Source: Plutella xylostella (taxonomy: Eukaryota > Arthropoda > Insecta > Lepidoptera > Plutellidae). From it: a stretch of DNA of 64,000 nucleotides. The stretch is from the NCBI RefSeq assembly GCF_932276165.1, contig NC_064009.1, positions 10,292,001 through 10,356,000 on the forward strand, in the 5' to 3' direction. A model generated the notes under the pieces. The model worked only from the letters and a program-made list of their open reading frames with translations, was not told the DNA's origin and made no database searches. Position 1 is the first letter of the stretch. The number at the start of each line of letters is the position of its first letter. This document shows positions 23,000-36,129 of this stretch, piece by piece. Made by a program: the position numbers and the translations under genes.

Positions 23000-24599
23000 T
23001 GTGATGATGAGAATCTGTATTTAGACTAAACACACACAGTCAACATTTATTGTCACAAAATTGATTCTCATAAATGTATGGAGAAACGGCTTCGGCAATT
23101 CCAATGTAGTGGTGCACTTGTGTGAATTCCTACAAAGAATGCTGAATGCGATACGTCCGTTGCATACGATGCTGAAAACAATCAGTAGGGCGATTATAAG
23201 TTTCACGAACCTTCGTTTACGTTGCGTATCGTCAACTGTCACTGTCAAAACGTAAGCCAATTTTTTTAGTTCCGAAAGTGACATTTGTTCGCTTCTTTCT
23301 TTTTCCATAATGTTTGTGTAGTATCGAAAATAGTATCGAATCCTGTGATAGACGTACAGATGCTACCAACTAAGTAACCTATTTGCTAAATGAAGACGCG
23401 CAGCTTCATGTCGAATGAAACTCTCATCACCTCCATACATATATCTGTTCTTACTCTACATCCGAGTGCATAGCGTGAACGGCGACTCATTCAATCATTG
23501 GATTCAATCAGCGGCGGAGAAATTGAGTAAAATGGCGGCTCGTCGTGACGCACGATCGAGCATTATTTATGTCAGTGCGCAGACGCGATCTGTATCGATC
23601 GATGTGTGTGATCAATGGACTGGTGTCGTGTATCAATTTCTACTTCGATTCCAATAATGTTCCGATTAACATTATAACTATATCCATATGTATAACTGTG
23701 TAGAATAGAATAGAATAGGTATAACTTTATTATACACTTACAAGAAAAATATACTTACAGGCATGTATGGTATATGATAATCCCGGAAGGAAAAGCCAGA
23801 AACCTATCGGCCATCTGGAGCTAAGTACACTCTTGCACGAATTTCATCCTTCGCAGATATCTTATCTTGAGCACATTGAGCAGGCTATAGATAATCGGCA
23901 ACATCATTCATTTGTACTCTTAATTGCTATGCATAACTATTTAATCATTCACAACCAAACGCAGCCGTCTAACCTTACAGTGATTAAATCCATCCCAGAC
24001 ATCCATTATATATCTGTCGCACTAAATTGCAAGTAACTACCATTTAGAGAATTTACTCTCCCGATGCCGATGGTCGATAAAGCAAAGTGAAATAGATTGA
24101 GTCACCGAGACCGATATTATAATTTAATTCCCAGTCTGGAACCGTCACTTGTGCTGTGAGCGAGTAGATGACTTTCACTGCTAGCAGTAGGGTGAAGCGG
24201 GCTCTTGCCGGCCATGCTGTCTCGTTAGTATGCCGCGTGCCTGCGTGACGAAATGCCAACACGTTTCCACCACCCGTTTTCTTAAGCTCGAAAGACCTTA
24301 AACGTAGTTATTTGTTGATTTATTATCCATTTTATTGGAGCATTAAGTTCGGAACGGCGAGTGATAGCGGTTAGTGAATGGGGCCAATCGTAAATTATGA
24401 GGACAATAAACTTTAAATGGTTAAAAAGTTATGTGAATTTCCACTTTGAAGTAGCTTTTGCTCGCAACTTTGTGTACTCATACACAAGGACGTTTACCGC
24501 TCTCCCCATGATAAATAAACAAGAGTTTATGGTTTTCTGATAAATAATTAATGTATTTATTTACATCAGTATAGTTACTGAGTATTCAATGAAAGTTAA
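23000..24599. other. No supported gene; mixed-composition region
   Basis: More GC-rich than average at 23060-23290 and 23480-23640. Open frames occur on both strands at 23021-23308 but none shows a domain. A run 'agaatagaatagaatagg' at 23701-23720 resembles a LINE tail in inverse orientation. Frames 23767-24036 and 24053-24262 show no recognised motif. Confidence 0.35.
23415..23657 (+). CDS. Possible small ORF with signal-like start (weak)
   Basis: Opens at a real ATG with 80 codons to TAA. The first residues are MKLSSPPYIYLFLLYIRVHS, a plausible secretion signal with a hydrophobic core, followed by a hydrophilic part containing ARRDAR. The composition (about 23480-23640) is less AT-rich than the surroundings and includes AAAATGGCGGCTCG, which could equally be the 5' end of another unit. 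No family is recognised, and no splice or poly(A) signals were established. Chance is the leading alternative. Confidence 0.15.
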   Translation: MKLSSPPYIYLFLLYIRVHSVNGDSFNHWIQSAAEKLSKMAARRDARSSIIYVSAQTRSVSIDVCDQWTGVVYQFLLRFQ

Positions 24600-24718
24600 C
24601 TGACGACCTTAGGCGGGTGGCGGGTAGTGGTTGGATGAGGAAGGCCGAGGACCGAGTGTTGTGGCGCTCCTTGGGAGAGGCCTTTGTCCAGCAGTGGATG
24701 ATTATTGGCTGATGATGA
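24600..24718 (+). pseudogene. RTE-like LINE C-terminal fragment
   Basis: Starts abruptly at the TDDLRRVAG part of the RTE C-terminus and reads in frame through WRSLGEA to a TGA at 24710-24712 with a GATGAT tail; a Tyr is replaced by Phe before VQQW. Only 5'-truncated remains. Confidence 0.7.
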
Positions 24719-27639
24719 ATGAAAGTAAATTTATTGCTTAACACGTAAAGCTCTCAATGACATAATTATTTATGATTACAAGCGAAAACAACTAGAGTAT
24801 ATATAGTAACCGACTGTTATTATCAATGTCTATAAACTACGTATGCGCAATTATAAATAATAATACTACAAAATCTAATGCAGAGCAGGTGAAAAAATAC
24901 ACACACAAGTTTAAGGTCACTCCACACATGCACATGACCACAATTATTTGTCAGTTGCGAGTGCGGACAAAAAAACTGCGTTCGAATTACGAAACGCTGT
25001 CAATTTCATTTGAATACGTCCGAATAATTCACAACTGGCTCGTTACACCAAGGCCTCTGTGGAGAGGAAAAAAAACACAATCACAGTTCGACCGCGACCT
25101 AAAATGCTCTTTATTATGGTACACTTACTGCCTAATTTGGAGAGTAAACACGGCGCAGGAATTGCAAAATAGAGCTTAATTGGAGCGCTAGAAAAGGCTG
25201 GATCTTGGGACATGGCTGTTGTGATTTAGGTGCTGAGCTCTCTCTTATTTATGAAAATACACTCGAAAGCAATGATAAAGTTCCACCTACCATTAACATT
25301 CAATATGTCACCGGAATTTTTTCATTGCTCGTGAGTGTATAAGTACAGTAGCCTTACTCCCAGCGATGAGTCGCTGACGAAAGCTTTTAATCGGTGGGAG
25401 TACATTCATAGTAATAGTGGACTACTTGTGATACCTGAACGGTTCCTCGCGTCATCACTGTATCTAGCGGCTTCCCACGTGATAACACACAATCATATCC
25501 AGACTAAGGTTGGATGCCGCTAAAAGTGTTTACTACTCAGTACTTATTGTTTTTTTTTTTTACAATATTCGGCGCTAATAAGCTTTACCTTTAAAACTAA
25601 CTTTAACGCTTCTTATGACAATATAGTTAAGTATGCATAGTTATACAAGATCAAGTACTAAGAACGCATAATCCAGTGATATCTTATTACACAAATGTAT
25701 GTCACTGTAACGAGTTTTTCAGTTCGTCGCCCGTGTCTTCCACTGTGACTGAGGTTACGCAACGTATCCAATTATGACAATAAGTAGAGTGCGACGTTCA
25801 CACCACTCGACCTTAAGAATCTCTGCTGTAAGTGAAGAAAAATATAAGAGAATAAACAGTTGATTGACCCGTGAGCTGTTAGGTCACAGTTTTTTTTATT
25901 CCAACGAACAATTTTGTGCAAAAACTACGTAAAAATTTGGAGGCGTAAACGTAAACGTTTATTGGACCAAATGTTCTTTGCACCAAATATCCATTGTTTC
26001 TAAGCGACACCATCCGGTAAGAACAGAACCGTTTTATAATAAATACACAAACGAGCTATTGTAAACATCAGTAGCAGCCTTCCCTAACAAACAATACTTA
26101 ATGTAGTATGGTTGTTATCCCATGACCTCAACTAACCTGTGCGCTTTTTATACAAGGTGGCTAAACGTCAAAATAAGAACATACATACCGTATTTTTTTG
26201 AAATGTTTAAAACGGCGATACGGGTCGCGACCTGTCACGTGAGTGCAAATGTATATCGAAAATCTGAGTACTCTTTTTTATCATTTGTACTTAGTTGTGT
26301 ATTTATTTTTAATTTGAATGTTTATCAACACTTTAAAATAAGACCGTGTTTCAAGAAACTGACTTTGAAAGTGACTTTATAGTTGCATTTGTCAACTCCT
26401 ATCTTCGTTAAATTTTCAGCAAAACTCTCAAGGGTTACATTGCATTGCCCCGCGCCAACTATGCCCCAAGGACTGTTTGCATTCTAGTTGTTTAATCTTT
26501 GGCATTGTTTTTCAAAGTTCTTTACAAAATTTGTTACCTTATTCAACATTGCAGCAGTAACCTTGTGGCTCTGCAGGTGACATAAATCCATTGATAAACA
26601 ATATACAAAGAAGATGGAGTGTCAGTGCAAAAAAATATCTCGACAAAAGCTTTTCCGATTGATTAAACAATGTGTTTTAGATCATCATAGCAATTTCTTA
26701 ACTGAAACCATATAAAAACTGTATTTATAATTTGTCAGCTTAAAAGACTCCAACCTCATCCAGGCTAACTGGAAGACCATTGCTATTAGCATTAAGTTCG
26801 CCAATGTACAAATTAATTATGTGAAATAAATAACTTAATAATAATTCTCGCCCGGTAATACAACCCGTAACCCACAAGAGCTCAAAGCTCTGAATTCCTC
26901 CTGTCACCACATCCCTCAATACCAAGAAGGCTCTATAGGTCAGTGATCATACTCTGTGCCACAGCCTGTCGCATTATAGCAGCTAACTGTCCAGCGGTAG
27001 CAAAAACTGATCAGTGCTCTGTTTGTCCCAAGAGATTCGCGGTGGTATTAAATGGCATTTTATCTGTGTAAAATGTGTTAGATTGAATATTCGAAAAAGC
27101 GGTGTCAACATTCATTGTAAAGATAGTGTACATAAAGAAGGAATATAAATTGTTTTATTCACAAGTGATTTGTGTATAAAACAATTGTAATGAGGTATGT
27201 TAACATAATAAGACTGAGGTCCCTAGATAAAAATAAGCTCTAAAAAACTGGACTGATTTAAAAAAAATGTAAGCACCTAACTTAAAGCTATCAAAATGCA
27301 TAACTTTTTTTAAAATTAGCCTGTAGTGGCTTCTTAATCCTTGGGAATGATCTATGGTGCCAAAACCGAGAAAACTGATATTTATATACATCATAAATAG
27401 ACATCTTATCCAGTTTTGTGGCGTGACAACTTTTTTTTACTTTTCATTTTATCGCTGGGTATCGAACTTGGACCACACGCCGCCAGCCTCCGCGAGTTGT
27501 CCTTAATTAATGATCCGCGGGAGCCGCTAGCTCATTACGTGAGAACCTCCGTACTAAGGGTCTACTCTGACTTGAAGACACGACATACGCAGTTTCGGAG
27601 AACTGTCATGTAATCGGCCAAGCGGCCGCGGCACGGGTC
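24719..27639. other. No gene recognised
   Basis: Contains a diverged GTTCCACCTGC repeat at 25277-25325 and the short match to 7095 at 26602-26650. Open frames 24826-25179, 25335-25523, 26122-26382 and 27416-27613 show no domain. 27460-27640 is unusually GC-rich for the window. Confidence 0.4.
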
Positions 27640-27760
27640 TGTTATCAACGTCGATAAACTCGTCTAATCTGCGTTCCTTCAATCACAGCGCCGTATTTAT
27701 GGCGATTCACGATATAGAAATATCGATAACGCACCCGTGAAGCGGAAACAGTTAATGCAA
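27640..27760 (+). repeat. Dispersed repeat pair, copy 1
   Basis: 'gttatcaacgtcgataaact ... tcaatcacagcgccgtattt ... atggcga ... cgatatag ... gaagcgg' is matched with changes at 46872-46992. Family unknown. Confidence 0.5.
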
Positions 27761-27810
27761 CGAGATAGAGTCGCCGTGATTACCGTAGTTTCGTCAAGCA
27801 AGATTAGCCC

Positions 27811-27922
27811 TACAGGGGGGTGTGATATTGTCGATTTTACTATCAAAACTTACACAGTTTTACAACTGTGTATGTAAAACTGTGTAAGTTTTGATAGTAT
27901 AGACACAAACACCTCTTGTGTC
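27811..27922. mobile_element. Hairpin MITE
   Basis: The core 27838-27899 is a perfect 27-bp inverted repeat (arm begins TACTATCAAAACTTACACAG) with an 8-base loop. Outside it the similarity continues more weakly (caggggggtgtg / inverse of cacctcttg), suggesting an element of about 110 bp. Confidence 0.7.
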
Positions 27923-29957
27923 AGTTGTTAGTAATTAAATAATGGAAAAATATCCGAATAAAAAATGAATTCAGGTACGGGGTAAAATTGTATGTAAGAT
28001 GACTCTTTCAGAAGATTTCCTACAGTAGTCTACTTGTACCAATTTTATTACTCACTTCTTATATTATTCATCAATATACATTTGAAGATTGATGACAATT
28101 ATTTCAAAAGAAGTAGGCATATTATTGGCATTTTAATATTAATTTATTACCAATAGTTCAAAGTTGCGATATTTGAACTTACAAGTCATTAAAATAAAGC
28201 CCAATGATGCATTAATGTCAAAGTTAATGCTGATAATGACGCGTGTATTTTGCGAAATTCAGTGATTTTGCAAGTGAGCTATCCAAAATTATTAATGAGC
28301 TATTCATTAAGGCCAGTCTAACCTAAATTCTTGTCTATTTCTAAGGAAAATTCTTGGCATCCATTCGTTGTTATCTCATAGAGGATGCATTTTCATAGTT
28401 TTGTATTTTTTTTTAAGTATTTTTACCTCAGAAGAAGAAATCTCTTAAGCGGCTTACTGACCTGTAACAAAAAAGAAACCTTTAAAAAACTAACTCTCGA
28501 TTGAATTAAATTACTCTATTAAAAACTGACTAATACCTACAAAAAGGTTACAAAACAAACAAACAAAATGTTTTGTATAAATAGCTTTAGGCAATTTCTG
28601 AGCACGAGCGCTCGCCTGACCCCATTTCTTAATCTTTTCTATTAAAGTTTTAACTACAAAAATGTTCTAAAGTGTTTTTCAACCGCAGGCTGTGGTTTAA
28701 GGTCATTCGCTGTTACAATCATTGTGCTATCGTGACTGGACACAGTACCTTAAGAAGAGTCATAAAAAGTAATCTAAAAGAAATTGATTTTTCTCATTGG
28801 CATAATTGTATTTCATTTATTCATACAAAATACATATACCTAACTGTTATGATTACATATACATTGCATATTCTATTTCAACAGCCAAACCTGCATTTCC
28901 ACGAAACAAAAGATCTTAAATATGTTAGACATTCAATTAAAAACTAAAACCATGGCTATTTTGTTTCCGAAATCTAAATTCCACGTGCATATTCTGTTAC
29001 GCAAACGCGATACGGGTGGAATATTTCACGTTTCTGTAGCGATGCTATCGCGGTTCTGTCTTATGATACCTTTTGGTTCTTGTAAGCGTACCGGCATGGT
29101 AACTGTACTTGCATTAATGTGTTATGTAACAGCTGAGCTGAATTTTAAGTAACACGTGCGTTGTTTGGTTTGCATGTTACAGTTACATTATCATCTCATA
29201 AGTATGGAGTGGACATCATAAGGTTATCCTAAAATTTACGCGCTATCATGAATGCTTTATTTACTATTATAGTACCGATATAAGTAGTTACGTTTCTATG
29301 TACTTTGCAGAAAATAAGGAATACGAACTATATTTAATTGAAAAGCTTTATGTTGAAAACAATGTTTCATCAATAGGCGTTAAAAATAACCTCTGACTCT
29401 ATTTTTATGATCATCAATATTTAACAAAGTTTTTATGTACATGTGTAACTATGTGCATTAAATTATATTTTAAACAAAATTTTACTAACGGAGGTAACTT
29501 CATCAGGTAACAACCATACTCTGTTTGGTGTAGGCATCCCACCAAGGCCTAGGTAAAACTTTCTCTTTAATATCTACCTTTTTATTTATGCAGTACCTAA
29601 AATTCCTCCGTTCAGAGAAAAATATATCTGTCTATATTTCTACTAGTCCTTGAGGCCATTCCGATAACTCTGATAATATGAATAAATATCCTTCAGGATG
29701 AGATTAGAACCCGGGACTTTCAGCTGTACTACTAACCGCTATCCAATAGCTAAGAAACATCGCCAATTTCCCACAACTTTCACCGACAAAATTTACACAT
29801 CAACAATAGAGGAACGCTTTGTAAGATTTACAGTTGGATTGTTATTACAGAAGATAGAGTATTCTAAATGAAAAAAGTTCAAAGTTCCAATTTAACACTT
29901 ATGGGGTTAGAATTAAGAGCGGTACAAAGAGCAAAAGGTAATGTTTAGTTTTCCGTA
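27923..29957. other. No recognised feature
   Basis: AT-rich. Frames 28672-28947 and 28922-29152 have no recognisable motif. Confidence 0.4.
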
Positions 29958-30092
29958 CCGGGTCACTCTAGATGATGAAAAACTAAGTTCGGAGCGCTGC
30001 GCTGCTGCGCGAGCCACGACTTTATCCCGTTGTATTAAACGTGCCGATTGCACGACATGGTTCGTTTTTCGTCAGTATAGAGTAACCCTCCA
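29958..30092 (-). mobile_element. MITE family 1, copy 4
   Basis: GGGTCACTCTAGATGATG ... CGTCAGTATAGAGTAACCCTC. Both sides carry GTACCG (29955-29960 and 30093-30098), a possible short target duplication that overlaps the element end. The two opposing frames at 29941-30228 are chance frames through it. Confidence 0.75.
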
Positions 30093-30364
30093 GTACCGTG
30101 ATGGTAGAGCGATCACAATGAGGAAATCTGCTTGCAATTGTGAACCGACAGTTTAGATACATTTTACGGTCAATTAGCATTTGAACAGAATAGTATACTT
30201 GTAATAGAATAGCGTGTAGGCGGAACAATATGTAGGTACTTAGTTGTGCAGAAAGGAAACGCTAAAATACTTTCTTCAATACGAATTTTCGGAGTTGTTA
30301 TCTTGTTTCCCTTTTTAGTAAGAAATCATTTAATTTGCGGATTTTTTACTGGTTTTCCTGTATG
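30093..30364. other. No recognised feature
   Basis: AT-rich spacer. Confidence 0.35.
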
Positions 30365-30366
30365 TT

Positions 30367-30522
30367 CTCTCTCTCTCTCTCTCAGCCTTCTATAGTCCAC
30401 TGTTGGACATAGGCCTCTCCTAACGATCGCCACCCCAAAGGGTCACCCGCCATCTGCATCCAGCGGCTTCCCGCTACCTTCCGCAGATCATCAGTCCAAC
30501 GGGTTGGGGGGCAACCGACCTG
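30367..30522 (-). pseudogene. RTE-like LINE C-terminal fragment, divergent
   Basis: Minus strand reads GCPPTRWTDDLRKVAGSRW, then WRSLGEAYVQQW, then a stop. It is a different subfamily from the copies at 11630 and 37515. The tail is a (GA)n run, seen as (CT)n on the plus strand at 30367-30383, instead of GATGAT. Confidence 0.7.
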
Positions 30523-30885
30523 TATGTTCCTGTATGTTATTAGAGAAAAACTCTTGCAAATGTTATGTCTAAGTAAGGAGGCCACGATTGTCGGACAAGC
30601 TCGAACAATACAATGAGCTTAACAATTTAACATGCTCTAGGAATCGTCAATTTCGTTTTACTAACAACTTGACTGAATATAGGGTTGTCACTATAAAGAC
30701 AAAGTTGGAAACTTACATTACAGTGTATATCTATATTAGAGGTGGTATTCAAGAAGTAAGAACTACGGTAATTGAAAATCCAATGCAACTAAAATCCAGC
30801 AACATATAATTGGGCGAATTACCGACATTACGCACCTATGCAGAATTCATACATTACCTATTAATGAATCGACCATGTCAAATAA
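30523..30885. other. No recognised feature
   Basis: Short frame 30588-30809 has no motif. Confidence 0.35.
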
Positions 30886-30930
30886 TCCTAACTAATATCC
30901 TAACTAATATTTTAAATGCGAAAGTAACTG

Positions 30931-30961
<31 letters not shown>

Positions 30962-31112
30962 TACTCTTTCACGCCAAAACTACTGAACGGATTTGAATGA
31001 AATTTGGTATACATACAGTCTGGACCCTTGGAAAGAACATAGGCTACTTTTTATCCCGGAATTCCCACGAGAAAACTTTTTAAGGCGAATCGAAGCGCGC
31101 GAGAACAGCTAG
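30886..31112 (+). mobile_element. Non-autonomous Helitron, copy 2, duplicated 5' end
   Basis: Starts TCCTAACTAATA twice in tandem (30886-30897, 30898-30909) before the usual 'ttttaaatgcgaaag', a (TGTC)n run, and ends AGCTAG before a T. The host dinucleotide is A/T. The repeated terminus is unusual among the copies here; copy 5 shows something similar. Confidence 0.85.
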
Positions 31113-31122
31113 TATAATATAA

Positions 31123-31367
31123 TATGTGGGGATATCGCACACACGCATCTGACCCCAAGCTAGACAGAGCCTGTGTTATGGGTATCGGACAGCAGATATA
31201 TCTACATAATTACATAGATAGATACATATTAATATATCAACACCCAAGACCCGAGTACAAATATCTGTCTTTAAACAAATCAGATAGTTGTTTTCCCAGC
31301 CGGGAATCGAACCAGGGACCTTCGGCATAGTTAACAGGGTCACTAACCACTACACCAGTCGGCCGTC
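31123..31367 (-). mobile_element. tRNA-derived SINE, copy 2
   Basis: Reads from a tRNA-like head (inverse of 'ggccgac...gtagtggttagtgaccctg', box B inverse 'ggaatcgaacc' at 31303-31313) to the body ending in the inverse of TCCCCACATATT. It lies only about 10 bp from the Helitron 3' end at 31112. Confidence 0.75.
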
Positions 31368-31761
31368 AAATTAATGAAGCTTTTGAATTAGTGATTAAGC
31401 TAGAATGTCTGAAGAATTAAGCTATGTATCACTAAAACTGTTTAAAACAGCCATAGTCTATGGTGCAGTGACAACCCTGCAGTCTCGGCTGGTTAGCCAT
31501 TGAATGCGCCGTCAAATGTGCTATTCACATAATGACAGGTTACAAATACACGAAAGTATCGCCATTGTTTGTTCAATCTGCGTTGGTGCAGCTACAAGTG
31601 GTTTCTTTTAGGGTTTCGCAGAGGATGCTGAGAATTGACGTGGTTTGTTTAATGAATTTTGTAGAACGTTCTTAGTTTATATGTGTATTTTATTTATAGA
31701 TTAGGTACCTATAATAGTTATTGAGTTACTTGTTGTAATCATAATAATAATATGTATTTTT
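31368..31761. other. No recognised feature
   Basis: No repeat or gene supported. The text 'attgaatgcgccgtcaaatg...' around 31500-31600 could be a worn LINE fragment but I cannot show it. Confidence 0.3.
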
Positions 31762-32323
31762 AGGGTTCCGTAGCCAAAATGGCAAAAACGGAACCCTTAT
31801 AGTTTCGTCATGTCCGTCTGTCCGTCTGTCCGTCTGTCCGTCTGTCACAGCCGATTTACTCGGAAACTATAAGTACTACAGTGATGAAATTTGATGGGAA
31901 TATGTGTTGTATGAACCGCTACAAAAATATGACACTAAATAGTAAAAAAAAGAATTGGGGGTGGGGCCCCCCATACATGTAACTGAAGGATGAAATTTTT
32001 TTTTTCGATGTACATACCCGTGTGGGGTATCAATGGAAAGGTCTTTTAAAATGATATAAAGTTTTCTAAAAAACATTTTTCTTAAAGTGAACGGTTTTTG
32101 AGATATCAGCTCTCAAAGTCGTAAAAAGTATGTCCCCCCCCCCCTCTATTTTTATAACTACGGGGTATAAAATTCTAAAAAAAATAGAGGTGATGCATGC
32201 TAATTAACTCTTTCAACGATTTTTGGTTTGATCAAAGTATCTCTTATAGTTTTTGAGATAGGTTGATTTAAGCTACGGAACCCTTTGTGCGCGAGCCCGA
32301 CTCGCACTTGGCCGGTTTTTTTT
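31762..32323. repeat. Fold-back interspersed repeat, copy 2 of 3
   Basis: AGGGTTCCGTAG ... CTACGGAACCCT (32273-32284) ... CTTGGCCGGTTTTTTTT. Almost identical to the copies at 69 and 52803, but about 25 bp shorter just before CTACGGAACCCT; that stretch is also the variable part between the other two copies. Confidence 0.8.
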
Positions 32324-32364
32324 AAATTTTGTAATTGAATTTTACGCATAGAATTAGGGAATTA

Positions 32365-32445
32365 CGGAGAGCATCCAGTGGCGTGCTTTGAGAGTGGCCT
32401 ACGTCCAGCAGTGGACAGCTATAGGCTGCTGATAATGATGATGAT
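32365..32445 (+). mobile_element. RTE-like LINE 3' tail, very short
   Basis: 'gcatccagtggcgtgctttg...gtccagcagtggacagctat' and a (GATGAT)n tail; corresponds to the last two dozen codons of the RTE C-terminus. Confidence 0.6.
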
Positions 32446-33673
32446 GATAACGATGTATAGAATAATTTCACTCAAGTGAAAAACTGGAAAAAGTAAGTAA
32501 TGTTTAAAAATAATATATGTAAGCAATTACGGAACCTTACTTCTTTGTTATTTAAGCATTTTATTCGTAAAACCAGATTAGTAGGACGACTCGTCACATG
32601 TGGCTTATGAATAGTATTTAGCAACTCGAAAAGACGAACACTGTTTTGATCTTCGTAGTACCTAGTTTTAAATATTCAGTACAAAAATTGTTAAATAAAC
32701 TAAATAAACTATGTGATTGGTAATAATATTATAATGATGTAGTCTGCTTCCTATTTATAACAGTGAACGTTGCCTACATACACGTATGAAGTTATACACT
32801 ATAAAAACTCAATTTATGTCATTAGGAACATTAGACCCACTACTCTAAAAGTCTAGATGCATAGAAAATAAGCGCTTGCAAAAACGATAACAGATTAATT
32901 TGCACAGAGTACTCTAAGATCACGTGACAGCTAATTTATAAGTTCCACAGAGTAGAAATAGATGTTTCCTGCGCCACAGATCGTGGTACAGATTAACTGA
33001 TGAGTGAGATGAGACGGTCCTTCGGACCGGATTTAGGTAGTTAGATACCGGATGTCTTAGCTGTTTATTAATTTCCCGCATTATTAGAGACTCTTCACAG
33101 CGGATTCGTTAAGATTGGTGGGACAAGATCCGATTGATGAGCTCGTTTCTCGATTCGATTAAAGTCGACTGGCAGCTTTATTTTTTTAATATCTGCAATG
33201 TGAAACTTTATATTTTAATACCAAATCAATATCCACTACTATAAGTATTCTAATAAGAAAACTTTTAAAGGTTAAATGTAGCTTGGAGAAATGTCTTAGC
33301 GTGTACTAGGTAATAAAGATGGCAAAACTTTTAATAAAATAACAGCCCTATTCTGATAATTATCTGTTAATGTCTTCCAATTAATTACAATATTCAGGTT
33401 TCCTCGTCCATTCATTGAAATACACAGCTATATGGGCCCCGATACTCTATTTATCAGTTCAGATTTATAGCATTTAGCGGTCGCGCACATAAATACTATC
33501 CGATATTTCACAATGACATCTGTATCTTATCTGCATCTGATTATAAATAGAGGTGAACCCGGGGGGTCCCGGGCGGACCATAGATTACAAACTAGTATTT
33601 GAATTTTGCACTAACACAGTTGTGCGGATCATAAAAGCCTTTCAAAATGCAATGCCACTAAACTTTTATAATC
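32446..33673. other. No recognised feature
   Basis: AT-rich sequence; nothing supported. Confidence 0.4.
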
Positions 33674-33800
33674 TGGGCGCAGTGGTTAGTGACTGTGACT
33701 GCTACTCCGAGGATCCTGAGTTCGATCACCGATTGGACAGATATTTGTTTAAAGACAACAAATTTATTTCGGGTCTTGGGTGAGATTTGTGTTTGTATTT
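33674..33800 (+). mobile_element. Degraded tRNA-derived SINE, copy 3
   Basis: 'gggcgcagtggttagtgact...' then 'gagttcgatcacc' (a decayed box B) and 'cagatatttgtttaaagac', 'tcgggtcttggg'. Same family as 3880 but heavily mutated. The open frame 33553-33783 runs through it and is not a gene. Confidence 0.65.
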
Positions 33801-36129
33801 TGTTATATCTCTAACTGGCCTGCTAAGCGTGGAGATTATGGCGCAACCCTCCAGTTTTGAAGGAAGCATAACTGCAGTTAACTATTCATGGGTTGTGTGC
33901 ATTGATGGATCGAGTGGACAAGTATTTCATTGGCTATTTTATAAAAAAAATGAATCTTACTACTTGTTAGTAAAATAAAATAATATATATTTTGCAATTA
34001 GTTCTGCGAACCTCAAAATAATTATTCGTCCCATAGACACGGGACCACAGACTCGGGACCATAGACACCGTTATCTAGAAAGGGAGTCTGTACGGTATTG
34101 CTGCGGTGCAGCTATTTGCTAGAATTGATGCGAGAAATTCAATCTGGCTCAGGTTTCTAAACGCTGCAAGCGATCTGCGACAATGAGGGGTCTGCAGACC
34201 TTTCATTATTTTAAATAAAGCTCAATGTTGCTAAGAGTTATTGAGCAGCATTTGTCAATTGAACCAATATTTATTCATAAAGATACATGGATAGAATGAT
34301 ACAGTGGGAGGGATTCCAATATACATAATACATCTTATAAAATATTTCCTAATAAACTTATAGGTAACATATAAGTAAATGCTGGTATACTATATTTGGA
34401 GTCAGGGGTTAACAAGCATATTTATTACATAAGTGCATTCTGTGTTCATTAAACAGTTCTACGGTCGTGGCGCCGTCAGATCGCTTCCAATTAGACCAAA
34501 CAATACTGGGGCTATCACCTAAACCCATAATTTACCTTAGAAAGTGCCAAAGTGCTACATTCACTCTGACAATGTCCCTCGGTATACATAAATTTCAAGG
34601 TAAATTCATCTTTATTACATACGAAAGTAAGTTTTAAATTAAAGTTTAGCCAAGCAGGACTTGAGACAAGGTTTATTTGAATGAATAAACGCCTACAAAC
34701 TACTAACAATATTGCACAGAGTGAATGAACTGAACCATTTCTTCGGTAATTTCGTATAATTTTCTCTTGCCAAGGGTTTTGTAGTAACGGGTCTGAAATA
34801 ATAGTTTGTGGACGATTTTAATGTGGAAAATTCTAAATTGTAGCTGCTCACCCCCCGCGGAGGTGACTGACTCGATACCGTATTTCTCGATGTGAGAATC
34901 GAGAACGATGATCGATTTGTATCGAGATATTGGATAGATTTTAGACATGGAGGTCTCTCTATGTCTTGGAAGATATTAATCGATTATCTACGATGAGCCA
35001 ATGTACTTGGTGGTCGAGGATGTTTTTAGTGATCAAACTTATGTGATCGCCAAGTAGGTATGTTTTAGGTCACAATAGTCACACTAATATAAATGTAGGA
35101 ATTTAGACGATCTACCACAGTATAAGATAATTCTTTGTAATAGATAGTTAATTACATATTACACAACAAATACGTGTGTAGTACAATAAACGTACGTTTA
35201 AACTTTACACTCTACAAACTTAAACCAAATTATGACATCAACTCCCGAAGGCAGCGTAACAAAGGTAATTTAAAAACCGCATAAATTATCAGCACAGGTA
35301 ACGTTCACTAAAATTATCTCTATTTCCATTGCAATAAGATTTAAAAGGGTCAGACAGTAGAACCTACGATGCCGTTATTTGAGCTTATTCTTTGAAGCAG
35401 AACGACCCAGATATAAGTAGTCTGAGTGTACCTTACTGTAGAATAGAGTCGTCGTCTGTGACATTCAAATTGTATACTTTATGTATTTGCTAGTACAATC
35501 ATCTACTACTTATTTGCTTATGTTAAGTACCTACTCAGATAAAACTTTTTTTCGTAAAACTGTAGAAATAAATATTAAGTATTATATAAAGAAAAAAAAT
35601 CATGTCACTATTTAGTTAGTGAAGTTATTTCCAAAAACAAAATATCTAATCGCAAAGAAAAAACAATTACCTAATATTTATTTCTATTTTTACCAAAACT
35701 TGTAGATTGGCCATTCAAACACTGAGACGGAATGCCAAGAAGCCATTTTTTACAGTATTTTTTTTACATAATTGTGGTCAATTAGCGTTATCTTAGGCAC
35801 AGTTGAATAGATAAATCAATGTCTAGACATTGGCGACTAACCGCGCCTACATTGTTAGACAAATGAAAAACACCTGTCTATCTAGTTGAACCTTCCGGGA
35901 CTGGACTAGTATTACCACTTTATAGTTATCAACTTATTACAATATTAGAATGCACTATTCAGTCTCACTGCCGGGTTTTACTGATGTATGTGTAGGTGTG
36001 AGGTAGGCTTTTACTGTAATGTTGGAAAACGGGGAAACCTTGATATTATGCCTGTCCATTCTTTTTCATTTTTTGAAGCTACATACTTACAGTAGGTATA
36101 ATGAATTTTTCCAAAAAAGAAGACAGTCC
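33801..36129. other. No recognised feature
   Basis: AT-rich; frames 33787-33978, 34515-34709 and 34703-34948 have no motif. Confidence 0.4.

Noticed and set aside
23021..23308. 95-codon minus ORF
   Set aside because: No recognisable domain; an overlapping frame exists on the other strand, so coding cannot be argued.
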